A DNA stretch of 64,000 bases from Caulobacter sp. RHG1 (lineage in GTDB: Bacteria > Pseudomonadota > Alphaproteobacteria > Caulobacterales > Caulobacteraceae). The notes below the pieces were generated by a model that saw nothing but the letters and a program-made list of their open reading frames with translations, made no database searches and was not told the origin of the DNA. The stretch covers positions 310,001 through 374,000 of the forward strand of contig NZ_SMZP01000004.1 in the NCBI RefSeq assembly GCF_013181195.1, read 5' to 3'. Below, piece by piece: positions 34,720 through 44,019 of the stretch; within the stretch, counting starts at the first letter, position 1; each line of letters opens with the position of its first letter. The position numbers and the translations under genes are program-made.

Positions 34720-35717
34720 GTCATCCAGAACCCGAGATAATAGAACAGCGCCGCCGTCAGGGCCGCCGCTGGCAGGGTGACGATCCAGGCGATGACGATG
34801 TCCTTGGCCACGCCCCAGCGCACGGCCGAGACCCGGCGCGAGGCGCCGACGCCGACAATAGCGCCCGTGATCGTGTGCGTTGTCGAGACCGGAACACCAA
34901 CATGGGTTGCAAGGAAGAGGGTGATCGCGCCGCCCGTTTCCGCGCAGAAGCCCTGCATGGGGGTCAGGCGGGTGATCTTGCTGCCCATGGTGTGGACGAT
35001 GCGCCAGCCGCCGAACAGCGTCCCTAGGCCCATAGCCGCCTGGCACGAGATCACCACCCAGAACGGGATGTGGCCTGGTGCGTCGGTGGCCCCGTGGGCG
35101 AACAGAAGGGCGGCGATGATGCCCATGGTCTTCTGGGCGTCGTTGCCGCCGTGGCCCAGGCTGTAGAGGGCGGCCGAGACGAACTGCAGCTTGCGGAACA
35201 CGCGGTCGGCGAAGAACGGCGAGCTCTTCACGAAGGTCCAGGAGACGATCAGCACCAGCAGCAGCGCCAGGATGAAGCCGAAGGTCGGCGACACCACGAT
35301 GCCGGCCGCAGTCTTGCCCAGGCCGGCCCACTGGATGGCGGAGAGGCCGCCCACCTTGGCGATCGCCGCGCCCACCAGCCCGCCGATCAGGGCGTGCGAG
35401 CTGGACGACGGGATGCCGGCCCACCAGGTCAGCAGGTTCCAGCTGATCGCACCCATCAGGGCGGCGAAGATCAGGCGGTCGCTGATGATGTGCGGGTCGA
35501 CAATGCCCGAACCGACCATCTTGGCCACGTGCAGGCCGAAGAACAGGAAGGCGATGAAGTTGAAGAACGCCGCCCACAGCACGGCCCACTTGGCCGACAG
35601 CACGCGGGTGGACACGATCGTGGCGATCGAGTTGGCGGCGTCGTGCAGGCCGTTCAGGAAGTCGAACGCCAGGGCGACGACGACCAGAAAGACCAGGATC
35701 AGGAACGTGGGGTCCAC
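34716..35717 (-). CDS. pit: Inorganic phosphate transporter, PiT family
   Basis: 333 residues with a GTG start and about ten membrane helices. The family mark GANDVxK has the variant form [19 protein letters not shown] near residue 20 and a second repeat at [18 protein letters not shown]. The [20 protein letters not shown] block is typical of bacterial Pit. It takes up phosphate, probably as a metal-phosphate with protons, with low affinity. It follows a DUF47 gene after five bases and its stop overlaps the NUDIX start, forming a three-gene unit. Confidence 0.94.
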   Translation of the reverse strand: MDPTFLILVFLVVVALAFDFLNGLHDAANSIATIVSTRVLSAKWAVLWAAFFNFIAFLFFGLHVAKMVGSGIVDPHIISDRLIFAALMGAISWNLLTWWAGIPSSSSHALIGGLVGAAIAKVGGLSAIQWAGLGKTAAGIVVSPTFGFILALLLVLIVSWTFVKSSPFFADRVFRKLQFVSAALYSLGHGGNDAQKTMGIIAALLFAHGATDAPGHIPFWVVISCQAAMGLGTLFGGWRIVHTMGSKITRLTPMQGFCAETGGAITLFLATHVGVPVSTTHTITGAIVGVGASRRVSAVRWGVAKDIVIAWIVTLPAAALTAALFYYLGFWMT

Positions 35718-35722
35718 GAGGG

Positions 35723-36370
35723 TCAGACCTGCTCGACCACGATGCCGCTGATGCGGTTGGCCACGTCCTCGAAGCGGTCCATGACCTTTTCCAGATGGCT
35801 GTAGATGTCGACGCCGACGATGAAGGCCATCGGATCGCCGCCGGCCTGGCTGGCCTGGAACAGGTCCTTGCGGCCCTGGTCGTACATCTGGTCGGACTGG
35901 TCCTCGATCTCGGTGATCCGCACCGCGATGTCCGACAGCTTCTGGGCGTTCAGGCGCATCTTCGGCAGCAGGTCGACGGCTTCCTGGGTCAGCTTGGCGG
36001 CCTCGACGATGATGCGGGTCATCTCGCGCATCTGCGGCTCGAAGGTCTTGACCTCGAACAGGCTGACGACCTTGGCGGTCTTGCGCATCTGGTCGATGGC
36101 GTCGTCGAGCGAAGTGGTCAGGTCCTGGATGTCGCTGCGGTCGAACGGGGTGATGAAGCTGCGGCGAACGGCGACCATCACCTGGCGGGTGACCTCGTCG
36201 GCCTCGTCTTCATGCAGGTCGACGCGAGCGCTGGCGGGGCCGACCGCGTCGCCGCCTGCCGTCATGTCGTGCAGCGCTTCGGCGCCGGCGACCAGCGTGC
36301 GGGCATGGGCCGAAAAGAGGTCGAAGAACTTGTCTTCCTTCGGCATGACGGCCTTGAACAAGCCCAGCAT
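35723..36370 (-). CDS. DUF47 (PhoU-like) protein, Pit accessory
   Basis: 215 residues from the ATG at 36370. The sequence is almost all helix with the PhoU-like blocks FFDLFSAHARTLVAGAEAL, LHEDEADEVTRQVM and SFITPFDRSDIQDLTTSLDD, the last being a known DUF47 signature near the metal-binding helix. The family sits beside pit genes in many bacteria and controls or assists the transporter. Here it precedes pit by five bases on the same strand. Confidence 0.93.
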   Translation of the reverse strand: MLGLFKAVMPKEDKFFDLFSAHARTLVAGAEALHDMTAGGDAVGPASARVDLHEDEADEVTRQVMVAVRRSFITPFDRSDIQDLTTSLDDAIDQMRKTAKVVSLFEVKTFEPQMREMTRIIVEAAKLTQEAVDLLPKMRLNAQKLSDIAVRITEIEDQSDQMYDQGRKDLFQASQAGGDPMAFIVGVDIYSHLEKVMDRFEDVANRISGIVVEQV

Positions 36371-36548
36371 GGTGGTTCTTTCCCGAAAATGTGAGCGCAA
36401 TCATCCGTAAACGGATGAGGCGCGGGCGCACCGGAACCACGGAAGGGGCCGGGGCGTCAAATCCTATTGTTTCAAAGTCCTTCCCGGGCTCGCGCGATCG
36501 GCGGGGTTGAGGCAGGATCGCCCCGAGATCGAAGTTGGGAGCTGCGTC

Positions 36549-37013
36549 ATGGCCTTCACCCTGACCATCAACGGCGAGGCCCGCACCGCGGACGTCGATG
36601 GCGATACGCCCCTGCTGTGGGTGCTGCGCGACACCCTGGGCCTGCTAGGGGCGAAGTTCGGCTGCGGCGCGGCGCTTTGCGGGGCCTGTACGGTGCATAT
36701 CGACGGCTTTCCGGTCCGCTCGTGCGTGACGCCGGTGCGCCGGATCGGGACCAAGGCGATCACCACCATCGAAGGCGTCGGTGCGACGCCGGTTGGGGCC
36801 AAGGTGCAGGAGGCCTGGAAGACCATCGACGTGCCGCAATGCGGCTACTGCCAGGCCGGCCAGATCATGTCGGCCACGGCGCTGCTGAACGCCAAGTCCC
36901 AGCCGACCGACGAGGACATCGACGCGGCCATGGACGGCAACCTGTGCCGCTGCACGACCTACTTGCGTATCCGCGAGGCCATCAAGGTCGCCGCCGGCCA
37001 GAAGGGGGTTTGA
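36549..37013 (+). CDS. 2Fe-2S small subunit of a molybdenum hydroxylase (isoquinoline 1-oxidoreductase type)
   Basis: 154 residues from the ATG at 36549, with GGGAG ahead. The plant-type cluster is [17 protein letters not shown] with Cys40, 45, 48 and a fourth Cys near 60 in RSCVTPV. The second cluster is [16 protein letters not shown] and [16 protein letters not shown], the usual CxxC...CxC set. It passes electrons from the molybdenum site to an acceptor, and pairs with the large subunit gene two bases downstream. Confidence 0.95.
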   Translation: MAFTLTINGEARTADVDGDTPLLWVLRDTLGLLGAKFGCGAALCGACTVHIDGFPVRSCVTPVRRIGTKAITTIEGVGATPVGAKVQEAWKTIDVPQCGYCQAGQIMSATALLNAKSQPTDEDIDAAMDGNLCRCTTYLRIREAIKVAAGQKGV

Positions 37014-37015
37014 GC

Positions 37016-39190
37016 ATGGACGGCGAGATCCTGCGCGACCCGACCCGTCGCTTCGTCCTGCAAAGCGGCGCGGCCGTCGGCGGCGGCCTGCTGTTCAGCT
37101 TCACCGTGGCCGCCGAGAGCCAGGCGGCCGCGGCGGCTATGTTCAACGCCTATGTCCGCATCGGGCCCGACGGCGGCGTCACGATCGCCTCGAAGATCCC
37201 GGAGGTGGGGCAGGGCATCAAGACCGCCATGCCGATGCTGATCGCCGAGGAGCTGGACGTCGAATGGTCGGCCGTCACGGTCGAGCAGGCCCTGGCCGAC
37301 TTCAAGACCTATGGCCGCCAGGTGGCCGGCGGCAGCATGGCCACAACGCTGGAATATGACGGCTTCCGCCGCGTGGGGGCCACGGTCCGCGCCCTGCTGA
37401 TCGCCGCCGCCGCGCAAAGCTGGAAGGTCGCGCCCGAGACTCTGACGACCGAGCCGGGCTTCGTCGTCCACGCCGCCAGCAAGCGCCGCGTCGCCTATGG
37501 CGAATTGGCGGGCGAGGCGGCCAAGCTGACCCCGCCCGATCCCAAGACCCTGGCGCTGAAGGATCCGAAGGCCTTCCGGATCATCGGCCAGAGCCACAAG
37601 AGCCAGAACCTCGACGCCATCACCACCGGCCAGCCCCTGTACGGCATCGACGTGCGCGTGCCGGGCATGCTGTTCGCGACCTTCGCCAAGGCCCCGGTCT
37701 ATGCGGCCAAGGTCGCCGCGGTAGACCTGGCGCCGGCCAAGGCGGTCAAGGGCGTGAAGGACGCCTTCGTCATCGAGGGCGGGACCAACCTGCAAGGGCT
37801 GATGCCGGGCGTGGCGGTGATCGCCGACACCTGGTGGGCGGCGCGCAAGGGCCGCAACGCGCTGGAGATCCAGTGGGCCGACCACCCGACCGCGGCCCAA
37901 AGCACCGCCGCCTTCGCCGCCAAGGCCGCCGCGCTCGCCAAGGGCCCGGCCCAGCGCGTCGACTACGCCGACGGCGACGTCGATGCGGCGCTGAAGGGCG
38001 CGGTTAAGGTCGTCTCGGCCGCCTACAGCTACCCGTTCATCGCCCACGCCAATCTGGAGCCGCAGAACTGCACCGCTTCGGTGAAAGACGGGAAAGTGGA
38101 GATCTGGGCCCCGACCCAGAACCCAGAGCCCGGCCGCAAGCTGGTCGCCGCCGCCCTGAACGTGCCGGAAGAGGCGATCACCATCCACCTGATCCGCGGC
38201 GGCGGCGGTTTCGGCCGACGCTTGAACAACGACTACATGGTCGAGGCCGCCGCTATCGCCGCCAAGGCCGGCGTCCCGGTCCAGCTGATCTGGACGCGCG
38301 AGGACGACATCCAGCACGACTTCTACCGCCCCGGCGCCTGGCACAACTTCACCGCCGGCCTGGATGCGGCGGGCAAGGTCGTGGCCTGGAACGACCACTT
38401 CGTCAGCTTCGGCGAGGGGACGACCTTCGCCCCCAGCGCCGGCTTCAACGCCAGCCAGTTTCCGGGCCGGGCCATCGACAACTACCGGCTCGAGGTCTCG
38501 GTGATGCCGCTGGGCGTGCCCACCGGGCCGCTGCGGGCGCCGGGCAACAACGCCTTCGGCTTCGTGCTGCAGAGCTTTACCGACGAACTGGCCCTGGCGG
38601 CCGGCAAGGATCCGGTAGACTTCCGCCGCGAGCTGCTGGGCGAGCCGCGTCTGCTGGGCAAGCCGGGCGAGCGCGACAGCTTCCATACCGGCCGCATGCG
38701 CGGGGTGGTGGACAAGGTCGCTCAGATGTCCGGCTGGGGCCGCAAGCTGCCCAAGGGTTCGGGGCTCGGCGTTTCCTGCCACTACAGCCACCTGGGCTAT
38801 GTGGCGGTGGTCATGCAGGTCACGGTCAAGGACGGCGCCTTGAAGATCGACAAGGTCTGGACCGCCGCCGACGTCGGCCGCCAGATCATCAATCCCAAGG
38901 GCGCCGACCAGCAGATGCAGGGCTCGATCCTGGACGCCATCAGCTCGACCCTGCGCCAGGAGATTACCTTCGAGGGCGGGGCGGCGGTGCAGAGCAATTT
39001 CGGCGACTTCCAGCTCTTGCGCATGTCGGAGGCCCCGCCGATCGAGGTGGCCTATGTGCTGTCGGACAACAATCCGACCGGCCTGGGCGAGCCGGCCTAC
39101 CCGCCGGCCCCGGCGGCGCTGTGCAACGCCATCTTCGCCGCCACGGGCAAGCGCATCCGGTCCTTGCCGATCGGCGACCAACTGGCCTAG
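37016..39190 (+). CDS. Molybdopterin large subunit of an aldehyde/isoquinoline-type oxidoreductase, Tat-exported
   Basis: 724 residues. The start [21 protein letters not shown] is a twin-arginine signal, so the complex works in the periplasm, taking the small subunit along. Molybdopterin-binding blocks include [36 protein letters not shown] and the active-site Glu region [20 protein letters not shown]. This is the IorB type: two subunits, no FAD domain. An external cytochrome usually accepts the electrons; none is adjacent. Substrate is likely an aldehyde or N-heterocycle. Confidence 0.93.
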   Translation: MDGEILRDPTRRFVLQSGAAVGGGLLFSFTVAAESQAAAAAMFNAYVRIGPDGGVTIASKIPEVGQGIKTAMPMLIAEELDVEWSAVTVEQALADFKTYGRQVAGGSMATTLEYDGFRRVGATVRALLIAAAAQSWKVAPETLTTEPGFVVHAASKRRVAYGELAGEAAKLTPPDPKTLALKDPKAFRIIGQSHKSQNLDAITTGQPLYGIDVRVPGMLFATFAKAPVYAAKVAAVDLAPAKAVKGVKDAFVIEGGTNLQGLMPGVAVIADTWWAARKGRNALEIQWADHPTAAQSTAAFAAKAAALAKGPAQRVDYADGDVDAALKGAVKVVSAAYSYPFIAHANLEPQNCTASVKDGKVEIWAPTQNPEPGRKLVAAALNVPEEAITIHLIRGGGGFGRRLNNDYMVEAAAIAAKAGVPVQLIWTREDDIQHDFYRPGAWHNFTAGLDAAGKVVAWNDHFVSFGEGTTFAPSAGFNASQFPGRAIDNYRLEVSVMPLGVPTGPLRAPGNNAFGFVLQSFTDELALAAGKDPVDFRRELLGEPRLLGKPGERDSFHTGRMRGVVDKVAQMSGWGRKLPKGSGLGVSCHYSHLGYVAVVMQVTVKDGALKIDKVWTAADVGRQIINPKGADQQMQGSILDAISSTLRQEITFEGGAAVQSNFGDFQLLRMSEAPPIEVAYVLSDNNPTGLGEPAYPPAPAALCNAIFAATGKRIRSLPIGDQLA

Positions 39191-39224
39191 GAGCGAGGGC
39201 AAGTTCTCTCAGCAAGGTTCGTCC

Positions 39225-39854
39225 ATGACCCAGGTCACCGTCGTCAATCACCCGCTCGTCCAGCACAAGCTGACCCGGATGCGCGACAAGACGACCTCGA
39301 CCAAGACCTTCCGCGCGCTGATGCGGGAGGTGGCGACCCTGATCTGCTACGAGGTCACCCGCGACCTGCCGATGGACACCGTCCAGATCGAGACTCCGGT
39401 CGCCCCGACCACGGCCCACGAGATCGCCGGCAAGAAGCTGGTCTTCGCCCCGATCCTGCGCGCTGGCCTGGGCATGGCCGAGGGCATGCTGGATCTCGTG
39501 CCGTCGGCGCGCGTGGCCCATGTCGGCCTCTATCGCGACCATGAGACGCTCGAGGCGGTCGAATACTACTTCAAGGCCCCGGAGGACATCGCCGGCCGCC
39601 TGGTCATCGTCGTCGACCCGATGCTGGCCACCGGCCACTCGGCCATCGCCGCCATCGCGAGGCTCAAGCAGTCCGGCGTCACCAACCTGCGCTTCGTCTG
39701 CCTGCTGGCGGCCCAGCCCGGCGTCGACGCCCTGCGCGCCGCGCATCCGGACGTGCCGATCTGGACGGCGGCCATCGACGCGGAGCTGAACGACCACGGC
39801 TACATCGTTCCCGGCCTGGGCGATGCGGGCGACCGGACGTTCGGGACGCGGTAG
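39225..39854 (+). CDS. upp: Uracil phosphoribosyltransferase
   Basis: 209 residues from the ATG at 39225, the usual Upp length. The start [19 protein letters not shown] is the family N-terminus, [18 protein letters not shown] follows, and the PRPP-binding loop is [22 protein letters not shown] ([19 protein letters not shown] here). The C-terminal [12 protein letters not shown] binds uracil. The enzyme salvages uracil to UMP in the cytoplasm. It ends three bases before the convergent CsbD-like gene. Confidence 0.97.
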   Translation: MTQVTVVNHPLVQHKLTRMRDKTTSTKTFRALMREVATLICYEVTRDLPMDTVQIETPVAPTTAHEIAGKKLVFAPILRAGLGMAEGMLDLVPSARVAHVGLYRDHETLEAVEYYFKAPEDIAGRLVIVVDPMLATGHSAIAAIARLKQSGVTNLRFVCLLAAQPGVDALRAAHPDVPIWTAAIDAELNDHGYIVPGLGDAGDRTFGTR

Positions 39855-39857
39855 GAC

Positions 39858-40088
39858 CTACTTCTTCGTCGCGTCCTTCACGGCGTCGCCCAAGTCGCCT
39901 TGCTTGACGTTGCCGGCGACCTTGTCCTTCTGGCCTTCCTTCTTCAGGTCCTCGTCGCCGATGACCTTGCCGACGCCCGACTCGACCTTGCCCACGGTCT
40001 CCTGCTTGCGTCCGGCGTCCTTGTCGCAGGCAGCGAGGCTCAGCGTGACCAGGGCGGCGAGGGTGAGGACGAGAGGACGTTGCAGCAT
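39858..40088 (-). CDS. Small lipoprotein with CsbD-like repeat
   Basis: 76 residues. The leader RPLVLTLAALVTLSLAAC has a clear lipobox (LAAC). The mature 56 residues are highly charged with a repeated G-K-V pattern (GKVESGVGKVIGDEDLKKEG, QKDKVAGNVKQGDLGD), which recalls CsbD-domain stress proteins. CsbD proteins are normally cytoplasmic; a lipidated form would sit at a membrane. Function unknown. Confidence 0.72.
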   Translation of the reverse strand: MLQRPLVLTLAALVTLSLAACDKDAGRKQETVGKVESGVGKVIGDEDLKKEGQKDKVAGNVKQGDLGDAVKDATKK

Positions 40089-40133
40089 GGGTGAAGCTCC
40101 GAGTTATCAGCTCGGAACGCAAACGGAGCCGTA

Positions 40134-41039
40134 TTAGTTCGGCAAAGCCTTCACGAAAGCCTTCACCACCGTTGCCGAGTTGTCCGAGGCCAGGGCCATG
40201 AAGGTGTGCATCTCGTTGGCGCCCGCGCCGCCGCCGGCCAGGTCCGAGAGGCTGCGGAAGGCGACGAAGGGCGTCTGGTTGACCAGGGCCACGTGAGCGA
40301 CGGCGGCGGTCTCCATGTCGACGACCCGAGCCTTGAAGGTCGCGCGCAGATATTTGCGGTAGTCGGCGTTGTCGAGGAACACCGGGGCCGAGACGCCGGC
40401 GCCGCCGACCACCACCTTGGGCGGATGGACCAGGCACTTGTCGGCTGCGCAGCGCTGCAGGGCGACCTGGGCGGCGACCTTGCGGGCTGTGTCCAGCAGG
40501 GCCGGATCGGACGGGAACCAGACGCGAGCCGGGGCGCCCAGGGCGTCGCCAGGCATGTGGATGCCGCGCGGATAGATCATGCCGTAGTTGGCCAGGTCGG
40601 TGGTGCGGATCTCGGGCGAGATCTCGTAATCACCTTTGCCCTTATCGCGGGCGAAGGCGCTTTCCAGGTTCTGGGCCCACTGGTCGGCGACCACGACGTC
40701 GCCGATGTCCAGGCTCTCGTCGACGCCGCCGGCGATGCCCGAGAACACGATGCGGGTGATGTTGAAGCGGTCCAGAGCCATCTGGGTGGTCATGGCCGCG
40801 TTGACCATCGACACGCCGCTGAGGAACACCACGACCGGCTTGCCCTCCATCCGCCCCGTCATGAAGTGGACGCCGTTGACGTCATAGGTCTTCTGCTCGC
40901 CGGTCGCCGCGTTCAGGGCGCCGATCTCGGGCGGGAAGGCCGAGATCACCGCGACGCGCGGGGTCTCGTCCAGGCGCTGGGCCAAAGCGGGCGTCGCGAG
41001 CAGCGTGAGGCAGGCCAGAAGCAGAGAGGGCAGGCGCAT
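40134..41039 (-). CDS. Exported phosphorylase-superfamily (nucleosidase-like) protein
   Basis: 301 residues with a signal peptide ending at PALAQ. The PNP/UDP-phosphorylase fold is seen in VAVISAFPPEIGALNAAT, FSGIAGGVDESLDIGDVVVA, the ribose-contacting VDMETAAVAHVAL and the late RSLSDLAGG with the catalytic-type Asp. These match the MTA/SAH nucleosidase side. Export to the periplasm is unusual for this enzyme family and suggests salvage of nucleosides before uptake. The insert with CAADKCLVHPP may carry a disulfide. Confidence 0.8.
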   Translation of the reverse strand: MRLPSLLLACLTLLATPALAQRLDETPRVAVISAFPPEIGALNAATGEQKTYDVNGVHFMTGRMEGKPVVVFLSGVSMVNAAMTTQMALDRFNITRIVFSGIAGGVDESLDIGDVVVADQWAQNLESAFARDKGKGDYEISPEIRTTDLANYGMIYPRGIHMPGDALGAPARVWFPSDPALLDTARKVAAQVALQRCAADKCLVHPPKVVVGGAGVSAPVFLDNADYRKYLRATFKARVVDMETAAVAHVALVNQTPFVAFRSLSDLAGGGAGANEMHTFMALASDNSATVVKAFVKALPN

Positions 41040-41165
41040 GGCGACTCCTAGGAAGACACCGCCTGCTTAGCGAGGCGCACGTCCGGTCCCAAGCGTAACT
41101 TTCACGGCCTTAAACCGTTGGATGTGGTTTGACGCCTTAACCATCTTGGGGTTTGTACGCAAACG

Positions 41166-41552
41166 ATGGCACAGCGTATTCCCTTGATCTACGTCGCCGA
41201 CGACGACGATGCGACGCTCGAGCTGGTTGACGCCTTTTTGTCCCGTGACGGACTGGAAGTCGTGGGGTTCACCGGCGCGGACTTGCTGATCGCGGCGATC
41301 CCGTCGCGGCGGCCCGACGCGATCCTGCTGGATGTGCGGATCCCGGGGCAGAGCGGCCTGGACGCCCTGATGACGCTGAAGGATTCGGACTTTGCCAGCA
41401 TTCCCGTGCTGATGCTGACCGGCGACGGGCGGTTGGACCGCATCGTCCAGGCGATGCAGCTGGGGGCGACGGGCTATGTGATGAAGCCGTTCGACGGCCC
41501 CAAGCTGGTCGGCGAGGTGCGGGCCATGCTGAAGAGCGGCCGGCCGCTTTAG
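41166..41552 (+). CDS. Single-domain CheY-like response regulator
   Basis: 128 residues with no output domain. The acidic pocket is in YVADDDDATLEL, the phosphate acceptor is Asp56 in AILLDVRIPGQSG, a Thr lies in VLMLTGDG and the conserved Lys in GYVMKPFDGPKL. Such receivers pass signals by protein contact. Its partner kinase is not in the window. It converges with the next gene, sharing a four-base overlap of stop codons. Confidence 0.9.
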   Translation: MAQRIPLIYVADDDDATLELVDAFLSRDGLEVVGFTGADLLIAAIPSRRPDAILLDVRIPGQSGLDALMTLKDSDFASIPVLMLTGDGRLDRIVQAMQLGATGYVMKPFDGPKLVGEVRAMLKSGRPL

Positions 41553-42181
41553 GCCAACAGGCTCTGAACCCAGGCGACAAGGTTGTTCCACCACACCAGA
41601 ACTTGCTCCCACAGGCTGGGTGACGCGGCCGGGGCCTGCGGCGGGGCGGGCTTGACCTCTACCGGCACGAACCAACTGGGCGCGGCCGGCGGGGCGCAGT
41701 TCATGCGCATGCCGACGCCCTTGAGGTAGCCGCGGCGTACGCTGCCGCTTTCGATGGCCTTTCGGATCGCCTTGTCGTGCTTGGCTGCGCCGGTCAGCTT
41801 GCGCACCCAACTGCGGAACGGCAGCACGTCGCGGGTGGTGTCGCGCACGCCCGAGACCCCCAGGCCATAGGCGGCGTCGGCGACCTTCTTGCCGCGCGAC
41901 CGCTCGTCCGGCGGCGGGGCCTCGTCGAGGTCTGGACCCAGGGCCGCGTCCAGCCGTCCAACCTCGGCGGCGATCGGCTCGCAGCGGTCCAGGTCGGTCA
42001 TGTCGTACGGATCGGTGACCGCCCGCTGCAGCACCGGCGGGATCGATTTCTGCTTGAGGTTCAGGTCCTCCAGCGGCGCGGTCGCCGCGTCGCGGAAGGT
42101 GTCGTGCTGCTGCATCGTGCCTGGGTCGGTACCAGCCAGAGCCGGCGTAGCGAGCGCCAGCAGGAGAAGAGACAAGCGCAT
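41549..42181 (-). CDS. Exported protein of unknown function
   Basis: 210 residues from the ATG at 42181; a GTG one codon earlier (42184) is also possible. A signal peptide ends at ALAGTD. A middle block KVADAAYGLGVSGVRDTTRD, FRSWVRKLTGAAKHDKAIRKA and a proline-rich linker precede a Trp-rich hydrophobic C-terminus (LWEQVLVWWNNLVAWVQSLL), likely an amphipathic or membrane helix. I do not recognise the family. The ATG shares one base with the stop of the amidohydrolase gene upstream, so it is translated with it. Confidence 0.6.
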   Translation of the reverse strand: MRLSLLLLALATPALAGTDPGTMQQHDTFRDAATAPLEDLNLKQKSIPPVLQRAVTDPYDMTDLDRCEPIAAEVGRLDAALGPDLDEAPPPDERSRGKKVADAAYGLGVSGVRDTTRDVLPFRSWVRKLTGAAKHDKAIRKAIESGSVRRGYLKGVGMRMNCAPPAAPSWFVPVEVKPAPPQAPAASPSLWEQVLVWWNNLVAWVQSLLA

Positions 42182-43458
42182 CACGGCCGCCGCACGACCT
42201 GGCCGCCCTTCATCACGAAGACGACGGCCTGGGTCGCCTCGATCGCCTGGGTCGGGTCGCCAGTCACCGCCACGATGTCGGCCAGGTAGCCGGGCTTCAG
42301 CTGACCCAGGTCGTGGGCGCGACCCAGCACCTTGGCGTCCACGGCGGTGGCGGCCAGCAGGGCCTGGACCGGGGTCATGCCCTCGCGCACCAGCCAGACC
42401 AGCTCGCGGGCGTTGTCGCCGTGCTTGAACACGCCGACGTCGCTGCCCATGCCGATGACGACGCCGTTCCTGACCGCCAGCTTGAAGGCGCGCTGGGCGT
42501 TCTGCATGGCCGCCGTCGGCGGGGTCTGGCCGGCGACATAGCCGCCGAAATAGGTCGAGGTGCTCTCGACCGCCGTCAGGGTGGGGAAGAACACCACGCC
42601 CTTCTGCGCCATCAGCTTGAAGGTGTCGTCGCTGCCGCCATAGCCGTGCTCGATGGTGTCGACGCCGGCCAGGATCGCCCGGCGCATGCCTTCATCGCCC
42701 GAGGCGTGGGCGGCGACTGGCCGGCCGCTGGAATGGGCCGCCTCGACCAGGGCCTTCAGCTCCTCGAGGCTGAAGGTCGGCTTGGTCGAGCCGTCGGGGC
42801 CGAAGCGATAGTCGGCATAGACCTTGATCCAGTCGGCGCCCGCGCCGGCCTGCTGACGCACGGCCTTGACCACCTCGTCGACGCCGCTGGCCTCCTGGGC
42901 GCCCTGGGGCAACTCGGCTTCGGGATTGTAGTTGCGGCGCGCGGGGCCGTAGGAATTGGTGGCGACGATGGCGTTGGTCGCCACGAACAGGCGCGGACCC
43001 GGGATCAACCCGTCATTGATCGCCTTCTTCAGCGGCGCGTCGGCCGCCCCGACACCCTCGGTGCCCAGGTCGCGCAGCGTGGTGAAGCCGGCCTCCAGCG
43101 TCGCCTTGGCCTGCACCGCCGCGCGCAGGGTGCGATAGGTCGGGCTCTCCTTCAGCACCTGATCGTCCCACAGGGTCTCGTTGTAGGGGTGCAGGAAGAG
43201 GTGGCTGTGCAGGTCCATCAGGCCCGGGAGCAGCGTGGTTCCCGGCAGGTCGACGACCTGGGCGCCGGTCGCGTCGATCTGCGACGCCGGGCCGACGGCG
43301 GCGATCTTGTCGTCCTGGACCAGCACGGCCCAGCCCTCGCGTGGCGGGCCGGCGCTCTCGGCGGTCCAGACGCGGGCGGGCTTGAGCAGGATCGGCTGGG
43401 CGGCCTGGGCGAGGCCGGGGCCGAGGATCAGGGCGAGGGCGGTCAGAAGGCGGCGCAT
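42181..43458 (-). CDS. Amidohydrolase-family exported dipeptidase/imidazolonepropionase-like protein
   Basis: 425 residues with a signal peptide (LLTALALILGPGLAQA). The amidohydrolase metal site is visible: LHSHLFLHP (HxH), the bridging Lys in GADWIKVYADY, His in PVAAHASGDEG and in IEHGYGG, and the final Asp in GMGSDVGVF. This subgroup includes Caulobacter prolidases that cut Xaa-Arg, Xaa-Lys or Xaa-Pro dipeptides. I therefore infer a periplasmic dipeptidase, with moderate certainty. It is the first gene of a two-gene unit. Confidence 0.88.
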   Translation of the reverse strand: MRRLLTALALILGPGLAQAAQPILLKPARVWTAESAGPPREGWAVLVQDDKIAAVGPASQIDATGAQVVDLPGTTLLPGLMDLHSHLFLHPYNETLWDDQVLKESPTYRTLRAAVQAKATLEAGFTTLRDLGTEGVGAADAPLKKAINDGLIPGPRLFVATNAIVATNSYGPARRNYNPEAELPQGAQEASGVDEVVKAVRQQAGAGADWIKVYADYRFGPDGSTKPTFSLEELKALVEAAHSSGRPVAAHASGDEGMRRAILAGVDTIEHGYGGSDDTFKLMAQKGVVFFPTLTAVESTSTYFGGYVAGQTPPTAAMQNAQRAFKLAVRNGVVIGMGSDVGVFKHGDNARELVWLVREGMTPVQALLAATAVDAKVLGRAHDLGQLKPGYLADIVAVTGDPTQAIEATQAVVFVMKGGQVVRRP

Positions 43459-43500
43459 GGACGACTCGAAGGTTGGACGCCCAGCTAAGCCCGAATTGCC

Positions 43501-43938
43501 TCAACCACCAAAGCGCAGATGGATCAGTGGGTAGGGACGACCCTGGCCGTCGAGGTCGGAGCGGCCGGTGCGCTCGAAACCCATGTGCTCATAGAAGCCC
43601 ACGGCCTGGGCGTTCTGTTCGTTGACGTCGGTGGTCAGGGACGGGTGAACCGCCAGGGCGTAGTCGATCATGATCGCGCCGACGCCCGCCCCGCGATGGG
43701 CGGGATCGATGAACAGGGCCTCCATGTGGCCGTTGTCGATCAGCATGAAGCCCAGCGGCCGGTCGCGGTCGTCGACTGCCAGCATCAGCGGGGCCGAGGG
43801 CAGGAAGCCTTGCACCTCGACGTCGATTGCGGCGCGGTCTTCCGGGCTGAGGAAGTCATGCGTGGCGTCGACGGCGGCGGCCCAGATCGCGACGACGCGG
43901 TCGCCATCATCGGGGCGGGAAGGGCGGAGCTTGATCAT
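43501..43938 (-). CDS. GNAT acetyltransferase, YjaB-like
   Basis: 145 residues. The sequence IKLRPSRPDDGDRVVAIW, VDATHDFLSPED and GFMLIDNGHMEALFIDPAHR, then GAGVGAIMIDYA (acetyl-CoA-binding R/Q-x-x-G-x-G/A region) and TDVNEQNAQAVGFYEHMGFE give the full GNAT fold. It is most like E. coli YjaB, an acetyltransferase that can act on lysine or peptide amines. The target here is unknown. It lies 42 bases before the amidohydrolase gene on the same strand. Confidence 0.87.
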   Translation of the reverse strand: MIKLRPSRPDDGDRVVAIWAAAVDATHDFLSPEDRAAIDVEVQGFLPSAPLMLAVDDRDRPLGFMLIDNGHMEALFIDPAHRGAGVGAIMIDYALAVHPSLTTDVNEQNAQAVGFYEHMGFERTGRSDLDGQGRPYPLIHLRFGG

Positions 43939-43968
43939 GGGGCGTCGGTAGAGGATCGCTGGGCAAAG

Positions 43969-43995
43969 AAAAAGGCCGGCGCTTTCGCCCCGGCC
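43969..43995 (-). terminator. Rho-independent terminator of pgm
   Basis: On the minus strand a stem GGCCGG/CCGGCC with inner GC pairs around GAAA is followed by TTTTTC. It lies 25 bases after the pgm stop. Confidence 0.85.
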
Positions 43996-44019
43996 CTCTG
44001 TTCTGAATTCCGAGAGAGC

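Noticed and set aside
36959..39202. 747-residue minus-strand frame
   Set aside because: Mirror of the molybdopterin subunit gene; no recognisable motif and typical antisense composition.
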